Position numbers and translations under genes: made by a program. This document shows positions 10,001 to 17,972 of a stretch of 64,000 bases of DNA, one piece after another. Position 1 is the stretch's first letter, and each line of letters begins with the position of its first letter. Origin of the DNA: Pseudoalteromonas rubra (GTDB lineage Bacteria; Pseudomonadota; Gammaproteobacteria; Enterobacterales; Alteromonadaceae); NCBI RefSeq assembly GCF_001482385.1, contig NZ_CP013613.1:1-64000 (forward strand), written 5' to 3'. The notes beneath the pieces were generated by a model. The model searched no databases. It saw only the letters and a list, made by a program, of their open reading frames with translations, and had not been told where the DNA came from.

Positions 10001-10919
10001 GTATACGCCAGGCAGCGATTACCTGGATGAGCGTAATCGTCTTAAACTGAAACTCCTGGCCTGGGTAGACGGCTATCGCAATGCAACACAAAGTGAAGCC
10101 CTGCGCTTTTTGGAGACCTGGACCTATCGTTTTCCCGAAACCAGTATTTCGGTACGCAGCACCGTATTGGTGGCACCGGCGACCGTAACCGGGATGATCC
10201 AGCAACAGCGCAGTTTTATGCCGGGGATCCAATATCACTACCAGTGGCATGAAACGCCGCAGATAGAGGTGGCACGGCCAAACAGCATCGCGTCACAGAT
10301 TGTGATCAAAACGCCGGGTGTGCATGAACTGCGGGCCACGATAGTGGATAGCCGGGGCAAAGCCAAGGAAGTGAGCCAGTTTGTGGATGTGCTGGAGCCT
10401 AGCCCGATCACGGGGGAAATGATGACTTACGCATCAAATCGGTATCAACGGGCGCCACTGGGTATCGTGGCACGGGCCAAAACCAGCGGCGGCCACCCGC
10501 AGGACTTTATGGTTGACTATCAGTGGTATCTGAACGGCGAAAAAGTGACCGTGTTGCAGCCACGCAGCCCCATGCATCGCTTTGAGATAGAGACTGCCGG
10601 TGACTATGAGATCCGGGTTGAGGCAACCAGTCAGTTTGGTCAACAGGTCGCGTTTACTGAGCAAGTCACCATCCACCCCAACAAAGTACCTCAGTGTGAG
10701 AGCGTTACAGATAAAATGAAGCTGGCTATGCGGGTGACAGCACGCTGTACGGATGAGGATGGCTTTATCACGGCCTATGACTGGTGGTTTAACGGTGAGT
10801 ACATCGGTCGGGGCGCGCCTTCGACACAACTGAGCCTGGAAACCTACCCGAACGCCCTGGTTGAATATGAAGCGATAGATGATGCCGGTGGGCGCACCCG
10901 GGGCCGTTTTTCCTGGTGA
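4008..10919 (+). CDS. Giant exported Ig-like/PKD-like repeat protein (2303 residues)
   Basis: Starts with a clean signal peptide (MKIKHVFALVAAMAVCGAHA, cleavage after AHA); GGAG precedes the ATG. The body is a chain of beta-sandwich modules. Recurrent D-x-T-A-P joins and [ND]xAGN ends mark bacterial Ig-like domains (for example DTTAPVANTTLWVSG near 140 and DRTAPTLSVSVRG near 585). The last 450 residues hold PKD-like modules with YEWHLPDGS, YQWHETP, YQWYLNGE and YDWWFNGE. There is no LPXTG, autotransporter barrel or T1SS tail, so the anchoring route is unclear. The N-terminal 250 residues recall DUF4165-type proteins (tentative). Large Ig-like proteins are known on IncHI plasmids. Placement directly upstream of trhF-traW-traU-traN suggests a role at the cell surface in mating, which is inference. 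Confidence 0.8.
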   Translation: MKIKHVFALVAAMAVCGAHAEIIQYQFNHAQSGAVTAISPNAPIEYLSAKGNIRFVLSSGLDRKIRLRLLNAQGTQIAQQESSLITPSDRLTVDGRSYYGKELYVQAPGEGEYQVVQEVLSTNGDIVQTFRRQIAIDTTAPVANTTLWVSGDRGYNQVYTGDLWKLGMGGSGQGIINMSELTDDTMIDNVTMELYRQNGQLYHIRPASYDLQTQKAVRRYDAGLFPSSNLDEVFTLKMIARDVAGNFITATQKAMFDNVNNISGRPFAVYDPDVTAELVPGAAGFVPYEHGMTIKTNPIKLLYRIPRLDWHEYRLGGVHVVNGIGESKVLHVNSEYVYLYLSTPHNARGTNDVRFVNFGTWGSMGLDYDLKLSDYAPKSPLPEKIEYNYSDIGWSSWHRYYIHNSKLPVSISGVRITAQSRPYPQTFSHSGVSCVIPAGQTSCSASWQRTMAKGTRGYLHDAMSLRNESGTLMASRAWAEVNWNDSEYPQVTPEHDPLTNTLTAYIFQAARGAYFDRLRLRGAWLEDRHGNRLQVDGGRSAESGGNYTYTWDLDTLPEGTFEVYVVAEEMHGPTTRESALTITSDRTAPTLSVSVRGDGQVTSLDDIVITASDAVSAIHFESVRLQGGPAREDIYLSTRQLSSNTYALAYPVMFPSMSVGEGYTLTVTAADEQGNARTETLSFDYQPRQVAMLNDDAQLRLPNINRTILRLNGLNPIYSDVVKLGDGSKVHGTYPIYVTVRSDAQGSVVVEGTEVAPGQTVTITNAYNFDAHDNRYDLSLHPADPTIRTQGSLLIGSTAPNAPILVTGYDFVELAQETSYNAEPLAVVERLALNMKLTGTSNFCRTLTTDPAVAANSDPYANPSCLVRFDSPLVKTALSHNGDQVTLNGYVSSLKTQSVRARVYTYGYRGELIQLADELYAITPRSPNGTLPTTLLNAKATLLHEIEALDVKAAFEAFKGCQLTDIREQAIEFAFDNTPDDILPRCLVEWQSFPDGIVALPGTESLGGYAQTLGDSEIRWTISIFHNGSDPITLAQGQHALSVIAPTAPHLQSTQLRLSNGTMTQGESHFVRDSRAETSALLFSVAVRDYPQRIVIGDLGCVVPAGQSECQVPLKVGPLGDKQTEIQGRMALPIDIDATRPYFAPRDQGHFEHDIVWDYTPPKIDSVHINNAQDGRELVATVAHEQLTLTQDQVAVVVYSPFAQTLTDNTWRLLDPTLTFLVDDAIEFEQAVKIDDNVFFFDHEKRDLDVNNTTAPLSIRVIGNYLVYLYSFHSLPDGAFRFAMNVRDHYTNGADYEHETFLMQRTVPQIQLSFLRDRLRKNVDGIYFLDDFGAVTNPGWDTQNEIYEATFGGIALTLTDDLNEPRENVKFFAGDVSALTPGQSYPLIVKARDTAGNIMVLSEDMTYAPSSFNIKTSTGSNVLYEKSQRGTAYISQRLYQCNFAGSRELAVSLSRPARKGCYVAIDHMPDGMDSVFQGWAVTVTGSVLSKEDNEITYSVYVVDQDGDEVRVKTDSLAWDVKPTEAMTLTLNPMVKLADNVIGVTPEAPVLSRYTIEDVSGEVNMSIFRGELHSEEFISQRSHKPIYDLFGVIRDDDVTSRTVFDRYQLKVGATYNLAPDIGVHDTRDVIVLPSRRTALNLSMDNGTELLSTDSSTVTAHMGLWSWKDKQSQYDPRTMGEWDIYIAYKSNTNDEVILTDTKMSDGDGRAQFTVEMADLFRKSSSFYAVAKVRSPHAEYSHTLKSTPLFVRLLLGTGVEGKLSSNMVSGKAPFTTLIRYEYDSLEDMVAGNDMRWEVSEDQQSWRELTQFSGRSAIPYLMSEVGDKYIRAIVTNKNTQESSTSDTLRISAYNKANLSIKGPAQVYAGQNVMLSMYNYVDVLNAHDGVAMWSEDGGANWYEGSTQQRFVATEETKLIMGKFKYASTTDGAGKAAWSQARYYLRPVAPRPVMAQIRAPHLIEIGEPITVTGQVMNANGGVDLPIRYEWHLPDGSVRTDASFEYTPGSDYLDERNRLKLKLLAWVDGYRNATQSEALRFLETWTYRFPETSISVRSTVLVAPATVTGMIQQQRSFMPGIQYHYQWHETPQIEVARPNSIASQIVIKTPGVHELRATIVDSRGKAKEVSQFVDVLEPSPITGEMMTYASNRYQRAPLGIVARAKTSGGHPQDFMVDYQWYLNGEKVTVLQPRSPMHRFEIETAGDYEIRVEATSQFGQQVAFTEQVTIHPNKVPQCESVTDKMKLAMRVTARCTDEDGFITAYDWWFNGEYIGRGAPSTQLSLETYPNALVEYEAIDDAGGRTRGRFSW

Positions 10920-10932
10920 TGTGCGGATCAGT

Positions 10933-10953
10933 CCGGGGGCCTTCGGCCCCCGG
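10933..10953. terminator. Strong GC hairpin between convergent genes
   Basis: CCGGGGGCC-TTC-GGCCCCCGG forms a near-perfect 9-bp stem, 13 bp after the giant gene's stop and 8 bp before the end of the minus-strand gene at 10962. No long T-run is present, but a hairpin between convergent genes probably ends transcription from both sides. Confidence 0.6.
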
Positions 10954-10961
10954 TACCTGAC

Positions 10962-11288
10962 TCAGTGCAGAGCCGATTTTTTTCTCAGCGGCCACAGCAC
11001 AATGTCTTTCCAGACGTTGAGTAACACGCGGGGGAGCTGCTCTGTCTGTGCTAACGTATCGCGCTGGATAGGGGTCGAAAAGGTACCAAAAAACAGATAG
11101 ATCATCGCCAGCCAGTAGAGGTGGTTGCCATACTCGGCACTGAGCAACCAGAACAGATCACCGCCGAGGAAAAGCAGCAGCAGCGGGCCACCGACACACA
11201 ATAACCAGCGGAATAACAAGGGGACGGGGAAGGTGAACCGGGATGAAGACGGAGCAGGGGAAGAGGTCGTTTCCTTAGGTTTTTTCAC
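10962..11288 (-). CDS. Small inner-membrane protein, 108 residues
   Basis: The N-terminus is Lys/Ser/Pro-rich and cytoplasmic-like (about residues 1-22), followed by two strong hydrophobic segments (about 23-50 and 57-70) and a basic C-terminal tail with WKDIVLWPLRKK. The start is GTG 11288, with AAGGA about 9 bp upstream. It runs opposite to the flanking transfer genes, sharing the intergenic region 11289-11489 with the signal-peptidase gene. No family recognised. Its location inside the tra cluster but in reverse orientation would fit an accessory or entry-exclusion-type role, but nothing in the sequence proves this. Confidence 0.6.
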   Translation of the reverse strand: MKKPKETTSSPAPSSSRFTFPVPLLFRWLLCVGGPLLLLFLGGDLFWLLSAEYGNHLYWLAMIYLFFGTFSTPIQRDTLAQTEQLPRVLLNVWKDIVLWPLRKKSALH

Positions 11289-11334
11289 GCGTATTTTCCT
11301 TTCAATAAAAACACAACAGGCGTTGTTTTTTGCA

Positions 11335-11407
11335 CTGTCAATCTACACTGACAGAATGAATAAGCTCTGATTTTAAAGGGTGTATTCATAAAAAAAACAA
11401 TTACACC
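11335..11407. promoter_or_regulatory. Two dyads in the divergent control region upstream of the trhF-traN operon
   Basis: CTGTCA/TGACAG (11335-11340 and 11349-11354) and GGTGTA/TACACC (11379-11384 and 11402-11407) are inverted repeats in the 200-bp AT-rich gap between the minus-strand gene and the plus-strand transfer operon. They are candidates for operator or activator sites controlling trhF-trbC/traW-traU-traN. No clear sigma-70 promoter pair was picked out by eye. Confidence 0.35.
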
Positions 11408-11489
11408 GTATGATTTTACCCTGCGTATTTTGTTCGTCAGCGGATGAAATCTTTTACCATTACGCAATCAAGTTTAGCCAGGGGCCGGT

Positions 11490-11990
11490 ATGCCTGTTCG
11501 CTACATCATTTTTATGAGCCTCTTTTGTCTGTCGTTTATCGGCTATCTGTTTGCCCGATATATCATTGCCTATCCGGCCGGGCAAAGTGAGTGTCTGCAT
11601 GCCAGGGTGTTTCTGGTTGATACCTGGGATACCCAGATCCGCGAGGGCGAGCTGGCTTACTTTGTGATGGACGTAGAGAATCCGTTTTTCCCTACCGGTT
11701 TGCGTTGGGTAAAAAAAGTCGCGGCGCTGCCTGGCAGTCAGGTGAGTGTGACACCGGGCCAGGTTGCGGTGAATACCACCACCCGCTATGCCATTGATAT
11801 GCGTCCTATGCTCAATGCCCTGGCCGGCACAGACCAGGATATGGGGACTGAGTCCGCATATACCCGGGACTTTGTGCTGCAAGAGGATGAAGTGTTTATG
11901 CTTGGCGAAACCATCAACAGCTATGACAGCCGCTTCTGGGGGCCATTGAAGGTACAACAAATAAAAGGGAAAGCTTATGCCATTTTTTAA
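11490..11990 (+). CDS. trhF: TrhF/TraF-type S26 signal peptidase of the conjugation system
   Basis: A 166-residue protein with one N-terminal membrane anchor (about residues 5-27). S26 signatures follow: YPAGQSECL with candidate nucleophile Ser33, WVKKVAALPGS with Lys75 in the position of the general-base lysine, and a C-terminal GETINSYDSRFWGPL box matching the conserved SxDSRxxG motif. These enzymes cleave signal peptides; the plasmid RP4 relative TraF processes the pilin, and TrhF/TraF homologues sit before traW in IncHI and SXT-type systems. Likely substrate is the TraA pilin encoded at 49782, which is inference. The gene overlaps the next one by 14 bp, so translation is coupled. Confidence 0.8.
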   Translation: MPVRYIIFMSLFCLSFIGYLFARYIIAYPAGQSECLHARVFLVDTWDTQIREGELAYFVMDVENPFFPTGLRWVKKVAALPGSQVSVTPGQVAVNTTTRYAIDMRPMLNALAGTDQDMGTESAYTRDFVLQEDEVFMLGETINSYDSRFWGPLKVQQIKGKAYAIF

Positions 11991-13389
11991 TCGCGTCTGG
12001 TGGTGTCTGTCATTGCTGTGCAGTGCGTCGCTCAGTGCCGAGCCTGCCCAGAACTCGCCCCCGGTCGACACCCAGCCCCCGCCAGCAGTGCAGCGCTCAG
12101 TGGTCGACATTCCTGCGCATCTGGAAGAGACGGTGCGCAAGGCGATGGCGGGGCAGGGGGAGTTTGCCATGCCGGGTTCTAACGCCTTGCTGAACAAGCT
12201 GACGCCGGCGCAACGGGAGAGTCTGATGCAGATGGCGAAGCAAGCCAAAGCACGGCAACAGGCGTTGCTGGAGTCGGGGACGCTGTCGCACTTTCAAAGC
12301 GATTATCTGACTCAGCAGGTAAAGCGTCATCAACAGGCGGCGCAGATGATCTCAACCCACTCGGTGAGCAAACTGGATCGGGTCCTGACTGAGCATGCAG
12401 GCATGAGCGAAGAGCAGGTACGAGGGTTTGCCGCCAATGCTGAGCAAGCCGGGGCGCCACAGTCGCGCCAGGATGAGCCGCATGAAAAGGCCATGTTTAT
12501 GTCTTTTTCTATGCCACGGGCCGAGATCCGCCATCTGATCCAGGTGGCCGCCGAAGCCGGCGCTGAAGTCTATCTGAATGGATTGCACCCTGAGCATACC
12601 CAGATCAATGAAACCATGCTGATGCTGCGCGACCTGGCAAAGGGGATCGACAATCCACCGATGATCCGCTTTAACCCGACGGCGTTTAAAAAGTACGCCG
12701 TCAACTCAGTGCCGACGATTTTGTACCGGGAATTTGATCGCCACATCCTGGCTGCCGGAGTGACCAGCCTGACCTGGCTCGAGCAGGAGTTCCGACATCA
12801 AGACCAGAGTGTAGATTATGGTGTCACCGGCCCGATCAGTCCGGTCGTTGAGCGTAGCATAATCGAAGAAATGCAAGCCAGAATGGCGCGCTATGACTGG
12901 CAGGCAGCCCGTCAACGCACCATCGACAGTTACTGGGCGCGCCAGACCATGGTCAGCCTGCCTCGTGCACAACACACGGAATCCTGGATGATCGATCCAA
13001 CCGTCAGTGCCAGCAAGGACATTTATACCCCGCGCGGTAAACTGGTTGCTGCTCAGGGGGCGGTGGTGAATCCACTCAAGGGCCACAGTACCGGGCTTAC
13101 CACCGTGCTTTTCAATGCCATGGATCCCCGTCAAGTCGAGTTTGTCACTGCGCAGCTCGAGACGCTCGACACGGTCGGTCAGCTGATGCTGATCACCTCG
13201 CAGATTGATACCAGCAAAGGGTGGGCGCATATGAAAGTGCTCACAGAGCATTTTGGTCAGCAGATCTACCTGATGCCACAAGCACTGGCATCGCGGTTTC
13301 AGCTCACCGCCTTGCCAGCCATTGTCAGGACCGATCTCGACCGGAGCATGCTGCATGTCACGCAATTCAGTCTTTCCTCTCAAGAATAA
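11977..13389 (+). CDS. traW: Fused TrbC-TraW pilus-assembly protein
   Basis: 470 residues with a signal peptide (cut near SLSAEPA). Residues about 30-150 are a helical, Gln/Ala-rich spacer. The TrbC domain (about 165-270) has the thioredoxin-like MFMSFSMPRAEI and VPTILYREF landmarks. The TraW domain (about 330-465) has IDPTVSASKDIYTPRGKLVA followed by GAVVNPL, the TraW signature. In F these are separate periplasmic proteins needed for pilus extension; fusions occur in SXT/IncHI-like systems. The order trhF, trbC-traW, traU, traN matches those systems. A good ribosome site (AGGGAAAG) precedes the ATG, which lies inside the trhF 3' end. Confidence 0.88.
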   Translation: MPFFNRVWWCLSLLCSASLSAEPAQNSPPVDTQPPPAVQRSVVDIPAHLEETVRKAMAGQGEFAMPGSNALLNKLTPAQRESLMQMAKQAKARQQALLESGTLSHFQSDYLTQQVKRHQQAAQMISTHSVSKLDRVLTEHAGMSEEQVRGFAANAEQAGAPQSRQDEPHEKAMFMSFSMPRAEIRHLIQVAAEAGAEVYLNGLHPEHTQINETMLMLRDLAKGIDNPPMIRFNPTAFKKYAVNSVPTILYREFDRHILAAGVTSLTWLEQEFRHQDQSVDYGVTGPISPVVERSIIEEMQARMARYDWQAARQRTIDSYWARQTMVSLPRAQHTESWMIDPTVSASKDIYTPRGKLVAAQGAVVNPLKGHSTGLTTVLFNAMDPRQVEFVTAQLETLDTVGQLMLITSQIDTSKGWAHMKVLTEHFGQQIYLMPQALASRFQLTALPAIVRTDLDRSMLHVTQFSLSSQE

Positions 13390-13401
13390 AGGTAACGTAC
13401 C

Positions 13402-13548
13402 ATGAAGTTGATCCCTTCACTTTTTTTCATCGCTGTGGGTATCTGGGTGACCTATAACCACCCAGATGTCGCTAAACAGGCGTATTTCTATATCGAAATT
13501 GCGGTGGCCTGGGCTGTGCAAATGCTCAATGATTTTAAACGCGCTTAA
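13402..13548 (+). CDS. 48-residue membrane peptide in the tra operon
   Basis: Found by reading the 250-bp gap between traW and traU: ATG at 13402, 12 bp after the traW stop, through TAA at 13548. It begins MKLIPSLFFIAVGIWVTY, contains a second hydrophobic stretch (FYIEIAVAWAVQML) and ends in basic NDFKRA, so it is a one- or two-span membrane peptide. The ribosome site is modest (AAAGGTAACG). Position and hydrophobic character suggest a small accessory of the transfer machinery. No family recognised. Confidence 0.5.
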   Translation: MKLIPSLFFIAVGIWVTYNHPDVAKQAYFYIEIAVAWAVQMLNDFKRA

Positions 13549-13638
13549 CGTTTCTCCCGCTCACGCACCTGGCAGACATGCGCGCACGCATGACTGCCTG
13601 GGTGTACCAACCTGATGTACCGTCAAGGAGTGTCACGC

Positions 13639-14796
13639 ATGTCTCAATTGTTTCGTCTGTTTACCGGCGCGGTGTTTGCCTGGTGTCTGGGGGTGGCCAG
13701 TGTCGAAGCTGCCGAACCCGGCAATGCACTGGGCCGGGAGTCTGCACTGTGTCAGGACGCAAACCTGTTTACCAATGTGTTCGAGGGGATCTGTTGGGAC
13801 TGCTTTTTAGACAATCTGTCGTTACTGGGCATCGGGAACCCGCCCGATGGCGCAGCCCCTAAGTCGCCGGTTTGTGCCTGTGATGATCGGGCCGGCGTCC
13901 CTCAGCTTGGCTGGCCACTGGCAATGTGGCAACCACAGCGGGTGGTGGAGGTAACGACCATTCCCTGGTGCAGTGCCGGGCTGGGTGGGATCCGCTTGCA
14001 AGATACGTTCGAGGGTCTGGGATATTCCAATGAGGCACCCAAAAGCGGCTCCCGGGAGACAGGGGGATTCTATCAGTACCATTATTATTCTTATCCCATC
14101 ATGCTGATGTTACAGATGTTTGTGCTGCCTGAGTGCTATTCAGATTACATTGACTTTGATCTCTTGTATCTCTCTGAGGTGGACCCCCTGTGGCACAACG
14201 ACTTACTGGCGTTATTACTGAATCCGGAAGCTGTGATTTTTTCTAACCCCATTGCGATGGCTTATTGCGCCTATGATTGCGTCCGGGCGACGGCCGATGC
14301 GCCGATTGAATCGGCGTTTCCCTGTGCCGGGTGTGATGGCAACCTTTATCCGCTGACCGGTCATGTCAACCCGCAACCCGATCAGGTTGCGGCCACCTCT
14401 TTGATCTCGCAGCGGGCACTGGCCTCGTTGCATCGTCGCGGGCTGGCAAAGAAAACCATGGGCAAAGTGGCCCAATGTGAACCGCAATGGGCCCCGATGA
14501 TGCCGCGCTCTCAGTACCGCTTTTCGATGCTCTATCCGGTGCCTGAAGCCAGTGGCCAGATTGCGCCGGACTTTATCAGTGGGACCAGAGATGACGGGGA
14601 AGTGGCGCAACAAGCGGGCAGTGGTCAGACCATTGAGCCATTTACCCAATGTTGCCATCCGATGGGCATGTCCACTGCCCGCTGGTGTGTGCCGGCCGGA
14701 GGGCGCAAGCGCCCGGGTAAGGACACCACCTTTATGTATCTGATCTGGAACTATCGCGATTGTTGCGTGCGCAACGTCCCGGGCACCGGGGATTAA
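13639..14796 (+). CDS. traU: TraU, conjugal transfer mating-channel protein
   Basis: 385 residues with a signal peptide ending VEAAEPG. The TraU fold is clear: NVFEGICWDCFLDNLSLLGI near residue 45, a CACDD motif, WQPQRVVEVTTIPWCS near 105, then a Cys-rich C-terminus with QCCHPMGM and DCCVRNVPG. TraU is a periplasmic, disulfide-rich protein needed for DNA transfer more than for pilus building in F. The ATG at 13639 is chosen over an in-frame ATG at 13615 because AAGGAG (13625-13630) is correctly spaced and the signal peptide starts there. TraN follows after 4 bp. Confidence 0.92.
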   Translation: MSQLFRLFTGAVFAWCLGVASVEAAEPGNALGRESALCQDANLFTNVFEGICWDCFLDNLSLLGIGNPPDGAAPKSPVCACDDRAGVPQLGWPLAMWQPQRVVEVTTIPWCSAGLGGIRLQDTFEGLGYSNEAPKSGSRETGGFYQYHYYSYPIMLMLQMFVLPECYSDYIDFDLLYLSEVDPLWHNDLLALLLNPEAVIFSNPIAMAYCAYDCVRATADAPIESAFPCAGCDGNLYPLTGHVNPQPDQVAATSLISQRALASLHRRGLAKKTMGKVAQCEPQWAPMMPRSQYRFSMLYPVPEASGQIAPDFISGTRDDGEVAQQAGSGQTIEPFTQCCHPMGMSTARWCVPAGGRKRPGKDTTFMYLIWNYRDCCVRNVPGTGD

Positions 14797-14800
14797 GCTG

Positions 14801-17800
14801 ATGAATGTGTTCCTGCGCACCTTTTTGAACGGATTAGTGATCACCACTATCCTGGGCAACGCTAATGCCCTGACCATTGCCGCGCTGGTTGCTTATAGCC
14901 TGCCGGCCGTTGCGGCGACCGAGCAAGATGCCCGGCTGAAAAGCCTGCAGCAAAAACACGATCTGCAAAACCCGTATCGGGATACCCGGCGGGATAACCG
15001 CAGTTACGAAGTGATCCCCCGTGGCTCGAAAGACATGACTGATGAGCTCACTCAGGCCATCAACAATGCTCAGGGGCGTAGCAAAGTGCTGACCATCACC
15101 CCGAATACCTCAGCCACGGCGGAAGAGGGGGTGAAAGCCGCGCGCGTGATAGGCAAAACGGTCACCATGCCGGGCATGGATCCCACCTCTAATCAGACGC
15201 AGTTACAGCTGTCCAGCAAAGGCACCGTTGAGCTCTATCGGGATCCCGAGACCGGTCAGCTGAGCTACCGCCAGCGCGATGACCTCGATGGCAGTGAGAT
15301 GCAGTCGGTGTCGATGGCACAAAGCGAGGTGTTTTCGACCGAGATTGAACACAGTCGCACAGACTGGGAAGGCGAAGGCGCTTATGGCGATGAAGATGCC
15401 TTGTTTGAGGCCGGACGCGGCGCCAATGCCCGGTTACGGGATAGCTCAAACCAGACCGGTGAAGGGGTGGCGTATCGCACTTTGCTGCAGGGGGCCGAAC
15501 GTGGAGCTCAGGCAGAGGAGCCCGCAGCCGTTTTAAATCCGTCTTTTCAGGCGCTGGGTGCGGTAGACAGTACCGGGGGAGGATTTCTCACGGCCTGTTC
15601 AACACAAACCGTGTCGAATAGTAGCAGCTTGTATAAAGAACAGCTGGAGCAGCGTTTTTGTCAGCGTATGGCGACGGAGAACCCCTTCCAGTGTGAGGTT
15701 GAGCGAGAGTATAACTCCCCGAAACTGGTGGCCAATTACAGTGGCGATGTCAGTATTGTGTCCTGTGGTCTCGACTGTGTTGAAGTGACCATGAATCCGG
15801 GCAAAAAAAACCAGGATATCTATCAGGGGGGCAGTTGTACGGTGTTCACCGAAAGCGGAGAAATCGCCTTTAATGCGGCGCTCCAGGTGGATCGGGTGAC
15901 CCTGCTCGACAGTAGCTTTGATGACCATGGTGTGATCAACATCAATGGCACAACGGCCTGGTCTGTGATTGATGGGGTGTATGGGGCATCCAGCACCTGG
16001 CGGGGCTCGTGTGAGCGTAAGCAAAACTTCGAAAGCACCACCCATCAGGGCAAGCTGGATGAAGTGATCAAACAAAAGTTTGCCGAGCACAATGGCAAGA
16101 TCAACCTGGATATGCTGACCCGGGTGTCCGGTGGGGGAGGCGGCTATATCAAATTTCGCGTGTATCTGTCCGATCCCAACGGGCCTCTGGGGTTTACCTA
16201 CCAGCAATTTCCTGAGGGCTGTTATGATCAGCTGACCGCCGCGGACAGACAGCAAAAACCACTGACCGGCATGCGCCCCGTTGACACCGATCCACAGACC
16301 GGTGAGCTGATCGGCGGACACTGCACGTTTGACGGCTACAGTGCCACGGATATCCACACCGACAATTTACCTCAGGATGTGATTGACGGCTTTGCACCCT
16401 GGTATAGCGGGGACACGGGCAAAGTGACCTGGCGCGTGAACCTGGATGGGTATACCTGCGATCCCTTTGGGGGTGAAAAACACTGTGTGGCGGTGGAGCT
16501 GCAAGATGGCAGTGTTGCGCAGGTGTGTAAAACCTGGGAAGAGCTGCAACAATCTGGCGGCACCTGTGGGCCATACGAAGCGCGCAGTGAATGTGAGGTG
16601 ATCGCCACGGAATGCACCGATGGTTTTTCGGATCTCAACTGGGATTACTGCTTCAACGAAACGGTGACCTATGAGTGTGATGAGGGATATAACGTCGGCT
16701 TTGAGTATGACACCACCAGTTCCAGTTGTGACAGCATGCTGCCCTGTGCCGGTGGCGACTGTGACTGGGGGGAAAAAGAGCGCAATTCACGTTTCGTGGA
16801 AGCCGCCGCCATGGGCAATGTGATGCAGCAGATCCCGGGCGAAACCACGTGTGATGTCCCTGGTGATGTGTCGACCTGTCGGGTGTTTGAGGGGGACCGC
16901 CAGTATTGCTCCTGGGCAACGGCTTCGGACTGGGGGAATGACTGCTGTGAGGCCCCCGATGGCATCGATTTTCTTGATTATCTGAACATGACGCAGCTGA
17001 TGCTGAAATTTGAGAACCAGCAACTCGGCGGCGTATACAGTACCCCGGTCAAGGAAACCATTGACGGTGCCTGGACCGCAGTATCGGACACGGTCACCAA
17101 CTCCAACGCCTGGCAAAGTGTGTCGTCCTATTTTACCAGTGCCACCGAGACCATCACCGGCAATGTGGCCACCTCAGTGCCCGCTTCAGCCGGCGCCGAT
17201 GCGGCTGTGGCAACCGCCGGTGAGGCCGGATTTGGGCCGATGGCCCAGTGGGTGTCTCAGCAGATCTATGACGCCCTGCCGGCCGAGCTGGGCAATATGA
17301 TATTCACCACAACAGCCGCTGAAACCGGAGGAAATAATGTTGTACAGGGCTTCAGCCCGGCGGTGGAGGGGGCTGTGAATTTCATCGGCACGGTGATGTT
17401 TTGGTATTCCATGTACCAGTTGGCACAGCTGATAGGCTCGCTGCTGACGGCCTGTGATGACACCGACAATGACACCGCACTGAAGCTGGAAATGCGCCAG
17501 TGTTATGCGGTGGATGACAATTACTGCGGCAAAAAGTCGTTGGGACTGTGCATTATGAAACGCCAGGATTATTGTTGTTATCCCTCGATGCTCAGCCGCA
17601 TCATTATGGAGCAGGCCCATGTGCTGCTCAATAAAGACATGAGTGAATGTCAGGGGCTCAACCATGAAGAGCTCAGTACCCTGGACTTCAGCCGGATTGA
17701 TCTGAGTGAGTGGATTGCCACTATGGTGGAGGCCAACCTGATCCCCGAGGCCAGCCCGGAGTCGCTGAGTGGCTCAGGCCGGATGGACAACTCGACGCTG

Positions 17801-17962
17801 CGGGAAACCCCGGCCGAACGAACCCGGGGGCGCACTGAGGGCGCTGCCGAAGGCGCCCGTCGTAACCGCGAAGCAGTGAAAGCCCCGCTGGATTGTTCCG
17901 TGTACCCCAGGCCGCCGGTGTGTGATTTTGGCTTTGATCTCACCGACGGTAAGCAGGACTGA
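14801..17962 (+). CDS. traN: TraN, outer-membrane mating-pair stabilisation protein
   Basis: 1053 residues, longer than F TraN (about 600) and near SXT-type TraN. An N-terminal hydrophobic segment with a signal-peptidase-like PAVAAT follows MNVFLRTFLNG. The body is rich in Cys (more than 40), typical of TraN, including ECEVIATECTDG, CSWATASDWGNDCC and the C-terminal CYAVDDNYCGKKSLGLC and QDYCCYPSMLSRI blocks that match the TraN C-terminal domain. TraN sits in the outer membrane and holds donor to recipient; its central region decides recipient specificity. Many disulfides imply dependence on the Dsb proteins encoded elsewhere in this window. A Glu/Arg-rich linker lies near residue 1000. The gene converges on a lipoprotein gene 10 bp away. 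Confidence 0.92.
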   Translation: MNVFLRTFLNGLVITTILGNANALTIAALVAYSLPAVAATEQDARLKSLQQKHDLQNPYRDTRRDNRSYEVIPRGSKDMTDELTQAINNAQGRSKVLTITPNTSATAEEGVKAARVIGKTVTMPGMDPTSNQTQLQLSSKGTVELYRDPETGQLSYRQRDDLDGSEMQSVSMAQSEVFSTEIEHSRTDWEGEGAYGDEDALFEAGRGANARLRDSSNQTGEGVAYRTLLQGAERGAQAEEPAAVLNPSFQALGAVDSTGGGFLTACSTQTVSNSSSLYKEQLEQRFCQRMATENPFQCEVEREYNSPKLVANYSGDVSIVSCGLDCVEVTMNPGKKNQDIYQGGSCTVFTESGEIAFNAALQVDRVTLLDSSFDDHGVININGTTAWSVIDGVYGASSTWRGSCERKQNFESTTHQGKLDEVIKQKFAEHNGKINLDMLTRVSGGGGGYIKFRVYLSDPNGPLGFTYQQFPEGCYDQLTAADRQQKPLTGMRPVDTDPQTGELIGGHCTFDGYSATDIHTDNLPQDVIDGFAPWYSGDTGKVTWRVNLDGYTCDPFGGEKHCVAVELQDGSVAQVCKTWEELQQSGGTCGPYEARSECEVIATECTDGFSDLNWDYCFNETVTYECDEGYNVGFEYDTTSSSCDSMLPCAGGDCDWGEKERNSRFVEAAAMGNVMQQIPGETTCDVPGDVSTCRVFEGDRQYCSWATASDWGNDCCEAPDGIDFLDYLNMTQLMLKFENQQLGGVYSTPVKETIDGAWTAVSDTVTNSNAWQSVSSYFTSATETITGNVATSVPASAGADAAVATAGEAGFGPMAQWVSQQIYDALPAELGNMIFTTTAAETGGNNVVQGFSPAVEGAVNFIGTVMFWYSMYQLAQLIGSLLTACDDTDNDTALKLEMRQCYAVDDNYCGKKSLGLCIMKRQDYCCYPSMLSRIIMEQAHVLLNKDMSECQGLNHEELSTLDFSRIDLSEWIATMVEANLIPEASPESLSGSGRMDNSTLRETPAERTRGRTEGAAEGARRNREAVKAPLDCSVYPRPPVCDFGFDLTDGKQD

Positions 17963-17972
17963 GCCCGCTGGT

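Noticed and set aside
15599..16357. 252-codon minus-strand frame inside traN
   Set aside because: Antisense to a clearly conserved TraN region; composition rich in His/Gly/Ile as expected of a shadow frame.
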